A stretch of 64,000 nt of DNA, taken from the NCBI GenBank assembly GCA_011947345.1, contig JAAVTG010000672.1, positions 62,001 to 126,000 of the forward strand, written 5' to 3'. A program made the position numbers and the translations under genes. Below the pieces are notes generated by a model. The model saw only the letters and a list, made by a program, of their open reading frames with translations. It was not told the DNA's origin and made no database searches. The DNA comes from Phytophthora quininea (taxonomy: Eukaryota > Oomycota > Peronosporomycetes > Peronosporales > Peronosporaceae). Position 1 is the stretch's first letter. Every line of letters begins with the position of its first letter. Shown here one piece after another: positions 23,577 to 34,341 of the stretch.

Positions 23577-23882
23577 GTAATGACCGAGTCATTATCACTG
23601 CTCTCCGCACGGTCCAAATTATCAATGAACCCAGGGTTTAGTTCTTCATCGTAGTCCTCAACGCCGCTGCTGTTGTATTCATAGAGATCAAACATTTTGC
23701 GAGCTTAAATCTGGGGGCCATCGTCTTCCGAGCTCGCTCAGCAAATGTTCGATCTCATCTCCCATGTGCTGGTGCGTGCTGTTGGTTGTATCCCTCTCGC
23801 CATTAAGAGGGGCATGCTTGTGAGGGCGCTCGTCGCTATCGTCGTAACGTAGTCGTGCGGATAGCCATGTCTTTAGGTCCAA
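23577..23882 (-). pseudogene. Acidic-tail family relative, frame-broken
   Basis: The frame from ATG 23882 ends in MGDEIEHLLSELGRRW. A shifted frame then gives MFDLYEYNSSGVEDYDEELN, PGFIDNLDRAESSDND and a stop near 23577. PGFIDN resembles the EPWFIEN box, with a similar acidic context. It lies convergent to the zinc-knuckle repeat, and the two may belong to one element. Confidence 0.4.
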
Positions 23883-24217
23883 ATTGAACCTACTTCGGTT
23901 TTTGGCCGTAACAAAACTTACGCTGGCTGCTAATCAGCCACATAGAACATGTCTACTCGCTCTAGAAAATAATACGCGATCTTTAAAAGCTATCGAGGTC
24001 TACTCTTGAGTGGTAGGGACACGATTTACAAGTGACATGAATCTGCGTCGGCAAGCAATATGCAGCTAGATGTCATTCAAAAATGGACGCATTTACCAGA
24101 ACTAATTGTAATACTGCTAAGAGCGGATGCATTAAATCGAGATAGTGCTCGAGACTACTCCAAAAGCAGTAAGCGTTCTAGATACCGCTAATAATGCCGC
24201 TGGCATACAGAAACATC
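23883..24217. other. Intergenic, outer flank of the left arm
   Basis: No gene. The last ~50 bp before 24218 are about 70 percent similar to the sequence just outside the right arm, unlike the near-identity inside the arms. This suggests an older repeat at both junctions. Confidence 0.4.
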
Positions 24218-24379
24218 GCGGCAATAAGAGCAGCCGGTGCAATGGTCGGTGGACAACAGGAACCGATTCTGACCGACTGAGGCACGAGGCAAAGAACCTT
24301 CAAGGAGCTGAGATTAACTACGCCTCAACCGTATTGAAGCAGTTCCCGAAGCCGAGCAATGACGCCGAGGTTCACTTCC

Positions 24380-24680
24380 GTGTGGAAGTGGACAACTAGG
24401 ATGCGTTAGACATTTGGTAGGCATTCGCTTCGTGCTAACAAACCGAGCCAAACGTAAAACAAAAGTGCATTCGCTGTCATAGGTTAGGTCGGTGACGCAG
24501 TCATCATCGTATTCGTTCTCCGACTATTCGTCCGACCTGTCGGAGTTGTCCTCGTAATTCTCAGTGAACCAGGGCTCTTGGCCGTCGACGTCGCCGTCGC
24601 ATTCGCCGTCGCCCACGTCAACGAGGTGATGCCTTGGCACTTGGAATGCGATCAGATTGGTCCGGGTTTTGTGTCGTTGT
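24380..24680 (-). pseudogene. Acidic-tail family copy in the left arm
   Basis: The minus strand reads DGQEPWFTENYEDNSDRSDE-stop-SENEYDDDCVTDLTYDSE. This aligns with REPWFIENYEDYYEYSDD and the DLTYYSE end of the intact copy at 50065-50427. A TAG interrupts it. The identical sequence occurs in inverted orientation in the right arm. Confidence 0.6.
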
Positions 24681-25532
24681 CTGTACAGTTGAGAAGTAAG
24701 ATTAATGAGGCGAGCTTACTCTGCTACCGCGCGTTGGGGACACGCAACGGGAAATCCAGTTCCATCCCAAAGCCTATCAATTCTCTAAGTCCACACGAAA
24801 TCCTAGATCTCTCAAAGAACAGCGCCTAATTAGAACCGTATCCTGGGTTTAGATCTCCGGGAAGGTGACGGTGGCGCTACAGGGAGACGGCTAGTGCGCA
24901 TATGAACTGCCACGACCGCAGAGATCGAGTGACTGGCGTCTGTGTAGACGTCGTTCAGTGTGCTGCGAGTTGGGCCACAGAACCTGCCGGTATTGACGAC
25001 GAACTGATGGGAGTTGCGTGTGGGGTTGTGCTGCACCGCTGGCGACTGAAGCGCTGCGGAGAGACTACTAACAGATCCGTACATTCGTAGCAATACACTG
25101 CAAAGATTAGTAGTAGTAGTAAGTCAGAGGCTGTAATGTTGTGGAACACAATGGCGTAGGGCAATCTCTAATCATCACACAAATCAAAGCCGCACACCAG
25201 GTCAAGGATATTGGCTCGTGTTGCCGGCAATCAGATTACCGTACGTCAACACGCTCCACGAGCAATTGACCAACGATGTCTAACTTGGGCCCCACCCAAT
25301 CTACCTTAATCTACCTTAATCTCGGTAGAAATCATACCCGATTGACCCAATCCAACAGTATGCAAATACCAAGTCGCCTCACGTCGCATCGAAAGTTGAA
25401 GCTCCTTGAACCCATCCTGGCTACGTCCAATCGCGGCTCCTCATGCATTGACACGCGCCGCAGCAACAGCAACAATAGCAATAGACGCCCGCCCGTCGGA
25501 AGCTTCCTCTCGTCCGCAGATCCGCCGTCGCC

Positions 25533-27209
25533 ATGCGTCCGTCCTCAAGCTTCGCCGCCTGGCGCTGCACTCGCCCGAGGTCGTCGCTCTGCACCCGTGG
25601 GGCTGCTGGCGCTGCTGCTGCGGTCGCCCAGCCGCCTGCTGGACGGCGTCACGGCCGCCCACCACCGCTACTTGGACCGCGCCGCCGCCGCCGTGACGCA
25701 GAGCCCCGTGCTGTTCCCCAGCGGCTTCTTCCCGGACGGCTGGGGAGACCTGGACACGCCCAAGCGACTGCGCGAGCTGCTGCAGAGTCGCCGCATGCAC
25801 GACGTGGCGCCGCTGCAGCAGGACGAGCCTCGATGGGGCCACGTGCGGACGCTGCCAGTGGCCAGAGTGGCGCTCAGAGAAGGAAACTTCAGAAGCACAG
25901 TGAGCAACGCAGAGCAAGTGCTGCCCACGGAGAGCTGGGACGCCTTCTGCGAGCTGGTGACGCCGCTGGAATGGGAAGAGAAGACAACAGACCAGGTGCC
26001 GCAGGGATCACGAGAGAGACCTCTTGTGGGTACGTGGAGAGCAGCTCTGGGTAGGAGGTGAGGAGAAGAGAGGCGAGTAACGGAGGTACGTTGCGTTGTG
26101 GCGCAGTGCTGCTGCCGGGCACGGGGAGCACGGCTTCCTGCATCGGAGGACGTCCATCGCCATCCCGCTCGCCAAGCAAGGCGTCGCGACACTGGTATGA
26201 TACGTGCGTCGTCGTCAATTGGGTGCGTCTACAATCTTGACGGTGTGTTTTTCTGCTGGCGGTTGCTGTTGGGCAGATTCTGGAAGGCCCTTTCTACGGG
26301 AAGCGCAAGCCGCCGCAGCAAAAAGGCTCCAAGCTGAGAAGGTAAATCTTGAACTCGTTGCTATCGTCTGAGTAGTATTGGGGCTGGGATTCAGTCTGTG
26401 GCTTGTTGATGTTGGCTAACAGAGTGAGCGACCTGCCGATCCTCGGGCAAGCTACGATCGAAGAGGCCAAGTCGCTGCTGGAATATTTCCGCGACTACCA
26501 CGGCTTCTCGCAGCTCGTCGTGGCAGGAAGCAGCATGGGAGGGCTCCACGCAGCCATGGTCGCGTCGGTGTTTCCCGGCGACGTGGGTGCTACGGCCTGG
26601 CTGGCTCCGCCCTCGGCCGTACCCGTTTTCGCCGATGGCTTGCTGTCGGCGTCCTGCAACTGGCGCTCGCTCTACAAACAGCACGAGCTGCAGATGCTGG
26701 ACAAGATGCTGGCGGGGAGTGCCGTCGCAACACCCTTCAGAAAGTACGATAACACTGCTGCGGTAGATGCTGAAGATCGGCTAGGAGCGATCGCTGAGAA
26801 GCTGGATCCGGTTGAAGAGGCCAAGAAGCGCATGCGGCTCTTCCTCTCCATCACAGACATCGACAACTTCCTGCCACCTCGCCGCTCCGACGCCGTCGTT
26901 TTCGTCGTGGGCTCCGAGGACGAGTACATCGGCTTTACGGAGCCGCAGTGGGCGGTACGTTTTCGGCACGGCAGCTGTCACTATGTTGTTGTTGTTAGAA
27001 AATACTGAACCCCGCGATGTCTTGCAGCGACTGCGAGAGCAGTGGGCGCCTGCACGTTTCAGGACCATCAAGACGGGCCACGTCAGCGGCATTTTGCTCA
27101 ACCAGGAAGCGTATCGAAAGACGATCCTGGAAGTCGTGGGCCTGTTGAAGGAGCGAGAGCAGTATCCGACAGCAGCTCTGTGTCTAGTATTGCTTCCGCC
27201 ACCGCATGA
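25533..27209 (+). pseudogene. ABHD18-like alpha/beta hydrolase, left-arm copy, disrupted
   Basis: Same five-exon gene as the right-arm copy (35347-37039). Exons are 25533-26029, 26107-26194, 26277-26341, 26423-26954 and 27028-27209, all with GT-AG introns. The nucleophile motif GSSMGG lies in exon 4, and LILEGPFYGKRKP spans exons 2-3 in the ABHD18/DUF2048 manner. Relative to the right arm, exon 1 lost 13 bp near 25563 and one G near 25602, and exon 5 lost one base near 27150. The reading frame is therefore broken at both ends. Both copies also share a G-run shortfall at 26123-26126. Substrate unknown. Confidence 0.75.
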
Positions 27210-27211
27210 CT

Positions 27212-28213
27212 TTAATTTCGAGTGGCGTTGATCTTGGATTTCGCCAAGCACCATACAGGAAAACTGCTGCTGCGATTGAAGCAGCACGGTGTGGGAATTC
27301 CCAGTCTAGAAACGTTTTGTAAATCAAGTAGTCCCGTCAGGACTTGCACTTGAGCTGCAATTGTCGGAGCATTAAATATCTTGGTGACAGTCATGGATCT
27401 GTTGGCCGGTGTCGTGGAAGCAGGCGTAGCACCAAGCGAGTTGAGTTCTGCTGACTGGAGACGTCCGGTACAACATCTTGGTCGCGGACACAGTGAGCCA
27501 GACTCTCCGAGCACAGCACCTGCATCATGAAGCGCGTGCTGCTGACCTTCTCCGGTATTGAGGACATTGCTTTCCAACACCACCCCACCTCCGTCAGCTA
27601 GCTGTCGACGGATCTGCTTCAGGATTTCATCGCGGTATGCTGCATCGGTGGCGATTTCGTCCGCCTGCAAGTCGATTAGTCGAACAAGTCCGTCAGCCCC
27701 ATAGTCAGCAGTGTCTTGGCTCTCGTCACACGTTTCCACTTGATCGACGTCTTGTTCAGGAGGCGATGGAATTTCTTCTCGAACCTTCCTGCTGTTAGTA
27801 TGATCTCGATCTCTCCGCTTTGGTCCATTTCGCAGCTCTTGGCGCATGTTCCTCCTTCGAGTTGTTTGGGCAACATCTCGAGCTTCCTCTTTCCGGGCGC
27901 GGGCTCGATACGCGTGTTTGACTTGGCCGACAGTCTTCGGTAGCTTCTCGTGTGGATCAATCTCCACCGTCAGCTCTTGATCGCCAGTCGTCTCGACTGT
28001 GCTGCGCCACGTTGCGGTCCTCTGAGTTTCGTACGCTAAGGCTCCTGGTGGTGGAGCAAACTGGGACCGAAAACTCGACGAGTGTGTCAATTGTTGGCGC
28101 TGATCTGCCGTGTCCAACAAGTCGCTCGTCGATTCCTGCTTGACGTGCCAGCCCTTGACCAACTTCTTCTTCTCGTAGCGGGAAAGATGATGCAGCTGCA
28201 ACTCGTCCTGCAT
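27212..28213 (-). CDS. Uncharacterised basic protein, left-arm copy with altered C-terminus
   Basis: Begins MQDELQLHHLSRYEKKKLVK and is near-identical to the right-arm protein for ~230 residues. It has a Lys/Arg-rich middle (RARARKEEARDVAQ) and an acidic/helical later part (RLIDLQADEIATDAAYRDEI). A 2-bp loss near 27555 relative to the right arm shifts the frame after VLESNVLN, giving a different, probably artificial C-terminus to residue 333. The divergent coiled-coil gene starts 66 bp away. It converges with the ABHD18-like gene. No family recognised. Confidence 0.5.
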   Translation of the reverse strand: MQDELQLHHLSRYEKKKLVKGWHVKQESTSDLLDTADQRQQLTHSSSFRSQFAPPPGALAYETQRTATWRSTVETTGDQELTVEIDPHEKLPKTVGQVKHAYRARARKEEARDVAQTTRRRNMRQELRNGPKRRDRDHTNSRKVREEIPSPPEQDVDQVETCDESQDTADYGADGLVRLIDLQADEIATDAAYRDEILKQIRRQLADGGGVVLESNVLNTGEGQQHALHDAGAVLGESGSLCPRPRCCTGRLQSAELNSLGATPASTTPANRSMTVTKIFNAPTIAAQVQVLTGLLDLQNVSRLGIPTPCCFNRSSSFPVWCLAKSKINATRN

Positions 28214-28279
28214 GGCGACGGTTCCCTTTGGGTCGCTAGTTATTCGGATCGATGCACTACTGCGCAGTCTTCTCGCGTG

Positions 28280-29371
28280 ATGTTGAAACGACGCTCGTTG
28301 GCTAAGACCAAACGCAACAGCGGGACTGCACGTAATGGAGGTTCCTCTTCTGAATCATTTGCAAGGTCTCGAGCTACTGCGAAGAAAGCGGCCAAGAAAC
28401 CAGGGTCGACAAGCGCGGCGTCATCGATTTTAGGACTGGCCACGAGAAATAGTGACGAGAGTGTTGAGGTGGACCATGCTGCGGAGTGTCGACGTCTTCG
28501 CGAGCAGCTGGAGCGAGTTCTGACCGATCACGACAGACAAGAGGAAGAAATTGTGGCGCTGCGGGCTCTGGCCAAGTCGTTGAAGGAGGAGGTGGAGGCT
28601 ATTCACGAGCAACAGCGGAGCCGAGAATCACTACAGCAAGCTTCCCGATTCGAGTCGAACGAGTTCTTCAAGTTGGATGTCCAAGTGGAGCAGCTTCAGA
28701 GCGAAAATGCGGAGCTGCGTCGCCAGCTTCAGGCTTCGCAGGAAGAAATTCAAAGCGCGCGCAAGTGCATCTCGCAAAAGATACCGACGTATAAACTGGC
28801 AGCTGTGAAGGCGACTGCAGAGCTGCAATGCGTGAGAAGTCAATTGCAACAAGAGCGAGCGCATTCAGATCGTCTTCAGGAGCAGCTCGTGCGTTTCAAG
28901 GCAAGGCGAGATGATTTTCCAGCGCGAGTATTCCCAAACGAGGTAGACAATCAGAAACAAGACGATGGCGACGGGTTTCAGGATGCAGGTAGTGCGCGTG
29001 TCCGCCGCGATCGCGAAGACTTTTTCGGCATTGCGTGGCTCAGAAAACAACCGATAGCAGCGACCGAGTTGACGATACGAGAAGAGCGTGCGATACCTTA
29101 CCGGATGCACGTGAATCATTCAATGCTGACGGGTGCCACGATTTTGTTCATCAAGATTTCAATCTGCGGAGGCTCAATTTGTCGCCGTTCACGTCGCCGA
29201 CAAGTTCAAAGTCAACTTAAAACGTTTGCTACTTCGATACATGCCACAACTATTTTGCTTTTCAGTGCTGTAGTCGTTGTTTTGCTGCGCATCATACTGC
29301 AGCATGGCTTCTGTTCTCCTGATTATCCCAATAATGCCTGCGCACCAGCAGTGCTCGAGTTGAATCCGTAA
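28280..29371 (+). CDS. Coiled-coil protein, left-arm copy reading past the arm
   Basis: The ATG at 28280 (MLKRRSLAKTKRNSG) is preferred, since the earlier in-frame start overlaps the divergent gene. After a Ser/Lys-rich head there are ~150 residues of continuous heptads (CRRLREQLERVL, KLDVQVEQLQSENAELRRQL). The frame continues beyond the arm boundary at 29247 into the 3' flank of the LMBRD2-like gene, so the last ~40 residues are chimeric. A competing frame ends in LSPFTSPTSSKST at 29220, inside the arm, and may be the true C-terminus if one base is missing upstream. Function unknown. Confidence 0.55.
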   Translation: MLKRRSLAKTKRNSGTARNGGSSSESFARSRATAKKAAKKPGSTSAASSILGLATRNSDESVEVDHAAECRRLREQLERVLTDHDRQEEEIVALRALAKSLKEEVEAIHEQQRSRESLQQASRFESNEFFKLDVQVEQLQSENAELRRQLQASQEEIQSARKCISQKIPTYKLAAVKATAELQCVRSQLQQERAHSDRLQEQLVRFKARRDDFPARVFPNEVDNQKQDDGDGFQDAGSARVRRDREDFFGIAWLRKQPIAATELTIREERAIPYRMHVNHSMLTGATILFIKISICGGSICRRSRRRQVQSQLKTFATSIHATTILLFSAVVVVLLRIILQHGFCSPDYPNNACAPAVLELNP

Positions 29372-31142
29372 GTGCCGGCACCCGACTCGTAGATTTTCTT
29401 CTTGCGCGAAATAGCCACGCGGTATCGCTCCAGTCCTTGTTGGACAAGCCGCTCGCCCTCAGCAATTGCAGCAGCATTCGATGCGTCGTCTGGGTCACTT
29501 GTTCATACTGATCGATACTGAGGCGTCGCATGACCCGAGCGTATCCATTCGCGAGGGTAAATACCGCTAACACGATCATAGCTAGCGGGGCATATACAGC
29601 AAAACCTCGCCCGAAAATATGTACAACACGAGTGTTCGCGAGTAAGGCATTGAAAGCAGTACCTTCGGCAAGTTCGCCACCACGCAGCAGTAGCAACGCG
29701 TTTTGTCCAAGCGCGAATTGCAGACGGCACTGATAAATCGACGTCTTGAGCAAACACAGCTCCGTCGAGTTCCCATGCGCACGAAGAGCAAATTTACCAG
29801 GTAATCGAAGTGTAAAGAGACTTGAGTAGCAACAGAGCGCCAAATAGACGAGCAACAAAGCAGACACGAGTTCCGTCGCACTGCGAAGACTGCTGCTGGT
29901 CTCCTTCGCTTCTGCAGCCATTAAAAAGCGAAATATCGAGAGGGACGAGCCATGGATCCCCATCGTCAGTTCGCCCCACATCACACACAGCGACAAGAAT
30001 CCCGTCACCACAGCACATGTGATCGCAACTGGAGAAGTCACCCAATGCCGGACTCGGTGACGAAGATCAAGAAAGATGTTGTGGATTCGATTGAAAGCGG
30101 ACGTCTCAGGATAAAGACTCCCGGCTGGAAGTGCTCGCCTCGCACTCCGATCCTGCAGCACGTCCACATTAACACATAGCTCCAGAAATGCTTGATCGCA
30201 CCGACGCGACTCCAGTTGGGCAATGCGCACTCTACGATGGAGAACAATAGCTTCTAGTAACGTAGGGGCTTTGCAGGGACCAGGTACACGGAGTGTGGCG
30301 CTCAGTCCACGCTTCCTCGTGCTTTGCTGCGATTTACTGTAGTCGAAACTGGAGAAAGCTGGTGGGTTCTTCTCCACCAGTGCCACCACTTGCGTAAGAC
30401 ACGCCTTGACATACTGCATCTCGCTTGTGAGGATAATCGCGCCGCTCTCTGCCTGCATCATCCTTTGGTAGGCCTCTCTAACGTCCCCCACCACCTCGTC
30501 GTACTCGAATTTGGCCTCCATCCTTTCGTCCTGCAGCTGCACTGCTCGAAAATGCAGCTGCTGCAGTTGAGCTCCATCCACTCGACGTATCCAGAAGCCC
30601 CTTGGGATATCCACCAGTCCATATCCTAACAATGCAATCACCCACAGCAGTCCGTACGTGTTACTGGCCGCCATGGCGAGCCCCAACACACCGTACAGTG
30701 TCAGGTGGCCCACAAAGACCAAATACAGCCCCACTATCATCACTGCACCACCAAGTACTGACCAATGCATTAGCAAGCCCTTGATCGAGCTTAGCACTCT
30801 CTTCTCCAGTTCAAACTCTCCGTTCTGGCGGAACTCGACCACGAACGGCAGTACCACCCAACTCATGAGGAACGTCGTCCAGTAAAGCAGTCTCCAGCCT
30901 AGCAAGTAGTGGCGTACACTTGATTTTTCTTTATACACATCACCATCTGCTTGAGAACTCGCCACCAGTCCATTTGTCGCCAGGTCCATGGGCAACAGCA
31001 ACAGTCCTAGGAACCCCAGCACCCAACTGGCAAACACCGCTCCGTGTACGACACCAGAGACCTTGGCGTCCTTGTAGTGCGCCAGTAGCCACCATGTGAA
31101 CCCCAACAGACCACTCAAAGCCAGCAGCGTCGACAGCAACAT
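29323..31142 (-). CDS. LMBRD2: LMBR1 domain-containing protein 2-like membrane protein
   Basis: About 606 residues, unspliced. It starts with hydrophobic MLLSTLLALSGLLGFTWWLL. It then has LMBR1-family blocks: YWTTFLMSWVVLPFVVEF, a long TM pair, and TYGLLWVIALLGYGLVDIPR. A charged/coiled central region (residues ~205-370) precedes a second membrane cluster. One base missing in the G at 29498 shifts the frame. With it restored the protein ends AEGERLVQQGLERYRVAISR then IYESGAGTYGFNSSTAGAQA and stops at 29323, a natural tail. Family members are multi-pass membrane proteins implicated in receptor signalling. It lies in the unique core of the inverted duplication, 117 bp from the divergent NPRL3-like start. 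Confidence 0.75.
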
Positions 31143-31259
31143 CCCTCAGCAGATTAGATATCTTTGTGTGTCAGTAATGCGTCGCTTCAAGATCAGTGCA
31201 TGTATTCTTGATTAGAGGATCCTTGGTTAATAGTTGCAATACTTCGCTATAGTAATCGA
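31143..31259. promoter_or_regulatory. Putative bidirectional promoter, LMBRD2-like / NPRL3-like
   Basis: The 117 bp between two divergent start codons must hold both core promoters. It contains aacatccctc and an AT-rich centre. No canonical oomycete initiator element was identified with confidence. Confidence 0.4.
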
Positions 31260-33229
31260 ATGAACTGCGCTGCTGCCGGAGGGTGTCGCCTCCTGGGCGT
31301 GGCGCTGGTGGTGGACGACATCAGCAAAGGCTGCAACTTAGCCTTCCGGTACCCCGCGCCCCCGTCCGAGAGCGCGTCCAGCTTCCACACGCTGCCGGCA
31401 CCGCTGTTGGCCAAGCTCTTCCGCCCGAAGAACGCGCTCTGCAATGCCAGCTTCGAGCTGGTGGTGGACGACCTGCGCTTCGTAAGCCACCCAGTGCTCG
31501 TGTCGCGTCGACTGCCGGCTGCTGTGCCAGTGGATGGCCCGACCGCAGTCAATAACGCGAGCAACAGCTCGAATTCGACCACCGAGACGCCATCGACCGG
31601 CAGTCATGAGACGACCATGTTCAATATCATCTTTGCTCTGGAGGACAGACCCCGCAGGTGACAGCAGCTACAGCATCAGTGGACGGCACTATAGACCCCA
31701 ATCTACTGCCACTGCAACAGGCTGATGAGGAGGAACTGCTCGCAAGAAGACGCAGCAGTGCCCAAGCCTTCCATACGGTGGCGGCTCAATTAGCCAACGG
31801 CATGCTGCACGAGGAGCTGAGGGTGGGCTTCGTATCGAGAGAGTGAAGGAGCTACTGCAGCTGAGAGACGAGCTCGCCCAGAGCGAGCGGAACGCAGGGG
31901 GCAGTAGTGGCGGGATGAATGGGGCGACCAGTGGCAACAGTGTCAGTGCTGCGGTGGCTGCTGGCGCCACCAGTGGCAGTAGTATTACTAGCAATGCAGG
32001 TGGCGTAAATACGACGAGTGGGTCTAGTTCGATACACCACCACCACAACAGGAAGGACGGAGATGGCTCGACACCAGTGGAAGTGGATCCGCAGACGCTC
32101 ATTGACGTGTCGCTGGGGAAAAGTGTGCTGGCGAATGACCTGAAGCGTGTTTTCCATGGACTCGATGAAGAAGGAGCTGTCCATGTTGTGTTGAACCGGT
32201 GGGTGAAGTTGTCGCTAACGCTGACTGACGCCGTCACTGTGCGGATGGCGAGTCTGCGTCCGTATCACACACTGCTGCTCACGGACAAAGACGACATTAT
32301 CAACAAACTGCCGGCAGATTATGCACGCCAGCTACGAGACCTTGTCGAAGCTGTGAATCCGCTCAAGAGCTTCCAGGACTTGGCACTGGAGACTGGCGTA
32401 CCGATTCACCAGGTCTTCCGTCTTGCTGCACATCTCGTTTACTGGGGTTTGGTCGCATCGTGGACACGATTACCATGTACAACATCTACCAGGTTAATTC
32501 GAAGGCTGATCTCCACATCACTGCTTCATTAGCACTCGATTTCCGGCGCAAGTTCGCACCGTATGAACTGGGCGAAGTTTTGTCGACTTTCAATGGATCT
32601 CGGCGGATTGGTGAGTATATGAAGACGTTGTCTACGGCCAAGAAGACAGAGTACGTTCATATGCTCATCTGGTTACTGCAGCAGCGCTTCATTGTTCAGC
32701 TTCATCGTTATATTTATTTTATGATTCCATCCGATGGAGACTACGCGGCGGAAGGTGCTAACAGGGTTAACTCATCTTCGGTTGGGAGTTCGTCGCCAGC
32801 ACTTTTGACTTCCAGTTTTCGACAGCGTGTGAATAGCAGCCACACCAATACAAGCGCTACCGGTAGTTTACTGACCGCTCAAACTCCGCCAATGAATCCC
32901 GCGGCGATACCACTAACGTCTCCTCCGACTGCGCCGCTGGATCCTGTGGAAGACTCTGATGCTACCGAAAGACACGCGAATGGGACCGTGCCCATGGCAC
33001 AGGTAATGAGCGTGGCTAGCCAGCTACTGTTCACAGACCAAGAGCGAGCGTATTTGGCAAAAATTGCAAAGCCGAATCCGGTGTTCACTCTTTCAAACGG
33101 CTATGCGTCTATTTCCACGGAGAGCATCACATCGAGGAGATTATGTGGCGCGAAAACCTCTCGCGGGGCGAGCTGCGCACAGTCATGAGCACATACCAAG
33201 ACATTATCGTTTGTTGTCTCCATGAGTAA
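31260..33229 (+). CDS. NPRL3: NPRL3-like GATOR1 subunit (TORC1 regulator), four homopolymer frame breaks
   Basis: The N-terminus matches the longin-like Npr3 domain (GVALVVDDISKGCNLAFRYP, then MFNIIFALED). Next come LHEELRVGFVSRE / VKELLQLRDEL, a Gly/Ser/Asn-rich insert, and the winged-helix region ending LAAHLVYWGF / GRIVDTITMYNIYQV. The C-terminus is HHIEEIMWRENLSRGELRTV followed by MSTYQDIIVCCLHE, stopping at 33229. The frame breaks at 31650-31653, 31843, 32444-32452 and 33091-33093, and each is restored by one added base in a run. In other eukaryotes NPRL3 with NPRL2 and DEPDC5 is the Rag GTPase GAP complex that restrains TORC1 on amino-acid starvation. It is either intact with consensus errors or a recent pseudogene; I favour the former. 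Confidence 0.8.
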
Positions 33230-33286
33230 AGTGCGAGTGCCATAAATGGAAGTTTTGCAGCACAGCTATGATCGTGTTGGCAATAT

Positions 33287-34258
33287 TTACGTGGCATATA
33301 TCGAAGTAGCAAACGTTTTAAGTTGACTTTGAACTTGTCGGCGACGTGAACGGCGACAAATTGAGCCTCCGCAGATTGAAATCTTGATGAACAAAATCGT
33401 GACACCCGTCAGCATTGAATGATTCACGTGCATCCGGTAAGGTATCGCACGCTCTTCTCGTATCGTCAACTCGGTCGTTGCTATCGGTTGTTTTCTGAGC
33501 CACGCAATGCCGAAAAAGTCTTCACGATCGCGGCGGACACGTGCACTACCTGCATCCTGAAACCCGTCGCCATCGTCTTGTTTCTGATTGTCTACCTCGT
33601 TTGGGAATACTCGCGCTGGAAAATCATTTCGCCTTGCCTTGAAACGCACGAGCTGCTCCTGAAGACGATCTGAATGCGCTCGCTCTTGTTGCAATTGACT
33701 TCTCACGCATTGCAGCTCTGCAGTCGCCTTCACAGCTGCCAGTTTATACGTCGGTATCTTTTGCGAGATGCACTTGCGCGCGCTTTGAACTTCTTCCTGC
33801 GAAGCCTGAAGCTGGCGACGCAGCTCCGCATTTTCGCTCTGAAGCTGCTCCACTTGGACATCCAACTTGAAGAACTCGTTCGACTCGAATCGGGAAGCTT
33901 GCTGTAGTGATTCTTGGCTCCGCTGTTGCTCGTGAATAGCCTCCACCTCCTCCTTCAACGACTTGGCCAGAGCCCGCAGTGCCACAATTTCTTCCTCTTG
34001 TCTGTCGTGATCGGCCAGAACTCGCTCCAGCTGCTCGCGAAGACGTCGACACTCTGCAGCATGGTCCACCTCAACAGTCTCGTCACCATTTCTCGTGGCC
34101 AGTCCTAAAATCGATGACGCCGCGCTTGTCGACCCTGGTTTCTTGGCCGCTTTCTTCGCAGCAGCTCGAGACCTTACAAACGATTCAGAAGAGGAACCTC
34201 CATTACGTGCAGTCCCGCTGTTGCGTTTGGTCTTAGCCAACGAGCGTCGTTTCAACAT
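33287..34258 (-). CDS. Coiled-coil protein, right-arm copy
   Basis: Same gene as 28280-29247 in the left arm. MLKRRSLAKTKRNSG starts at 34258; an alternative in-frame start at 34327 leaves only 14 bp to the divergent gene. It has a Ser/Lys-rich head, then heptads through about residue 260, and a cysteine/arginine-rich end (SICRRSRRRQVQ). The frame stops at the arm boundary (FATSIYAT), 58 bp beyond the NPRL3-like stop. As in the left arm, the shifted tail LSPFTSPTSSKST may be the genuine C-terminus. No function assigned. Confidence 0.55.
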   Translation of the reverse strand: MLKRRSLAKTKRNSGTARNGGSSSESFVRSRAAAKKAAKKPGSTSAASSILGLATRNGDETVEVDHAAECRRLREQLERVLADHDRQEEEIVALRALAKSLKEEVEAIHEQQRSQESLQQASRFESNEFFKLDVQVEQLQSENAELRRQLQASQEEVQSARKCISQKIPTYKLAAVKATAELQCVRSQLQQERAHSDRLQEQLVRFKARRNDFPARVFPNEVDNQKQDDGDGFQDAGSARVRRDREDFFGIAWLRKQPIATTELTIREERAIPYRMHVNHSMLTGVTILFIKISICGGSICRRSRRRQVQSQLKTFATSIYAT

Positions 34259-34341
34259 CACGCGAGAAGACTGCGCAGTAGTGCATCGATCCGAATAACT
34301 AGCGACACTGTGTCGTCGCCGACGCAAAGGGAACCGTCGCC

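Larger units (their letters stand above)
24218..29247. repeat. Left arm of a large inverted duplication (5.03 kb)
   Basis: Reverse complement of 33291-38356. Long stretches are identical. Differences I saw include a 13-bp loss near 25563, an ~18-bp difference near 28230, a 2-bp loss near 27555 and several one-base losses, plus scattered substitutions (for example R/K in the hydrolase). The inner end is 29247, at atgccac. The arm carries a family relic, an ABHD18-like gene and a divergent pair of uncharacterised genes. Confidence 0.9.

Noticed and set aside
25276..26337. Long GC-rich open frames on both strands over the hydrolase exon 1 region
   Set aside because: They are shadows of the ABHD18-like exon; codon content and family motifs favour a single frame, and right-arm comparison confirms it.
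28082..29371. RRLR string in the coiled-coil protein as a possible RXLR effector
   Set aside because: No signal peptide, no downstream dEER motif, and the string lies inside a heptad coiled coil (CRRLREQLERVL).
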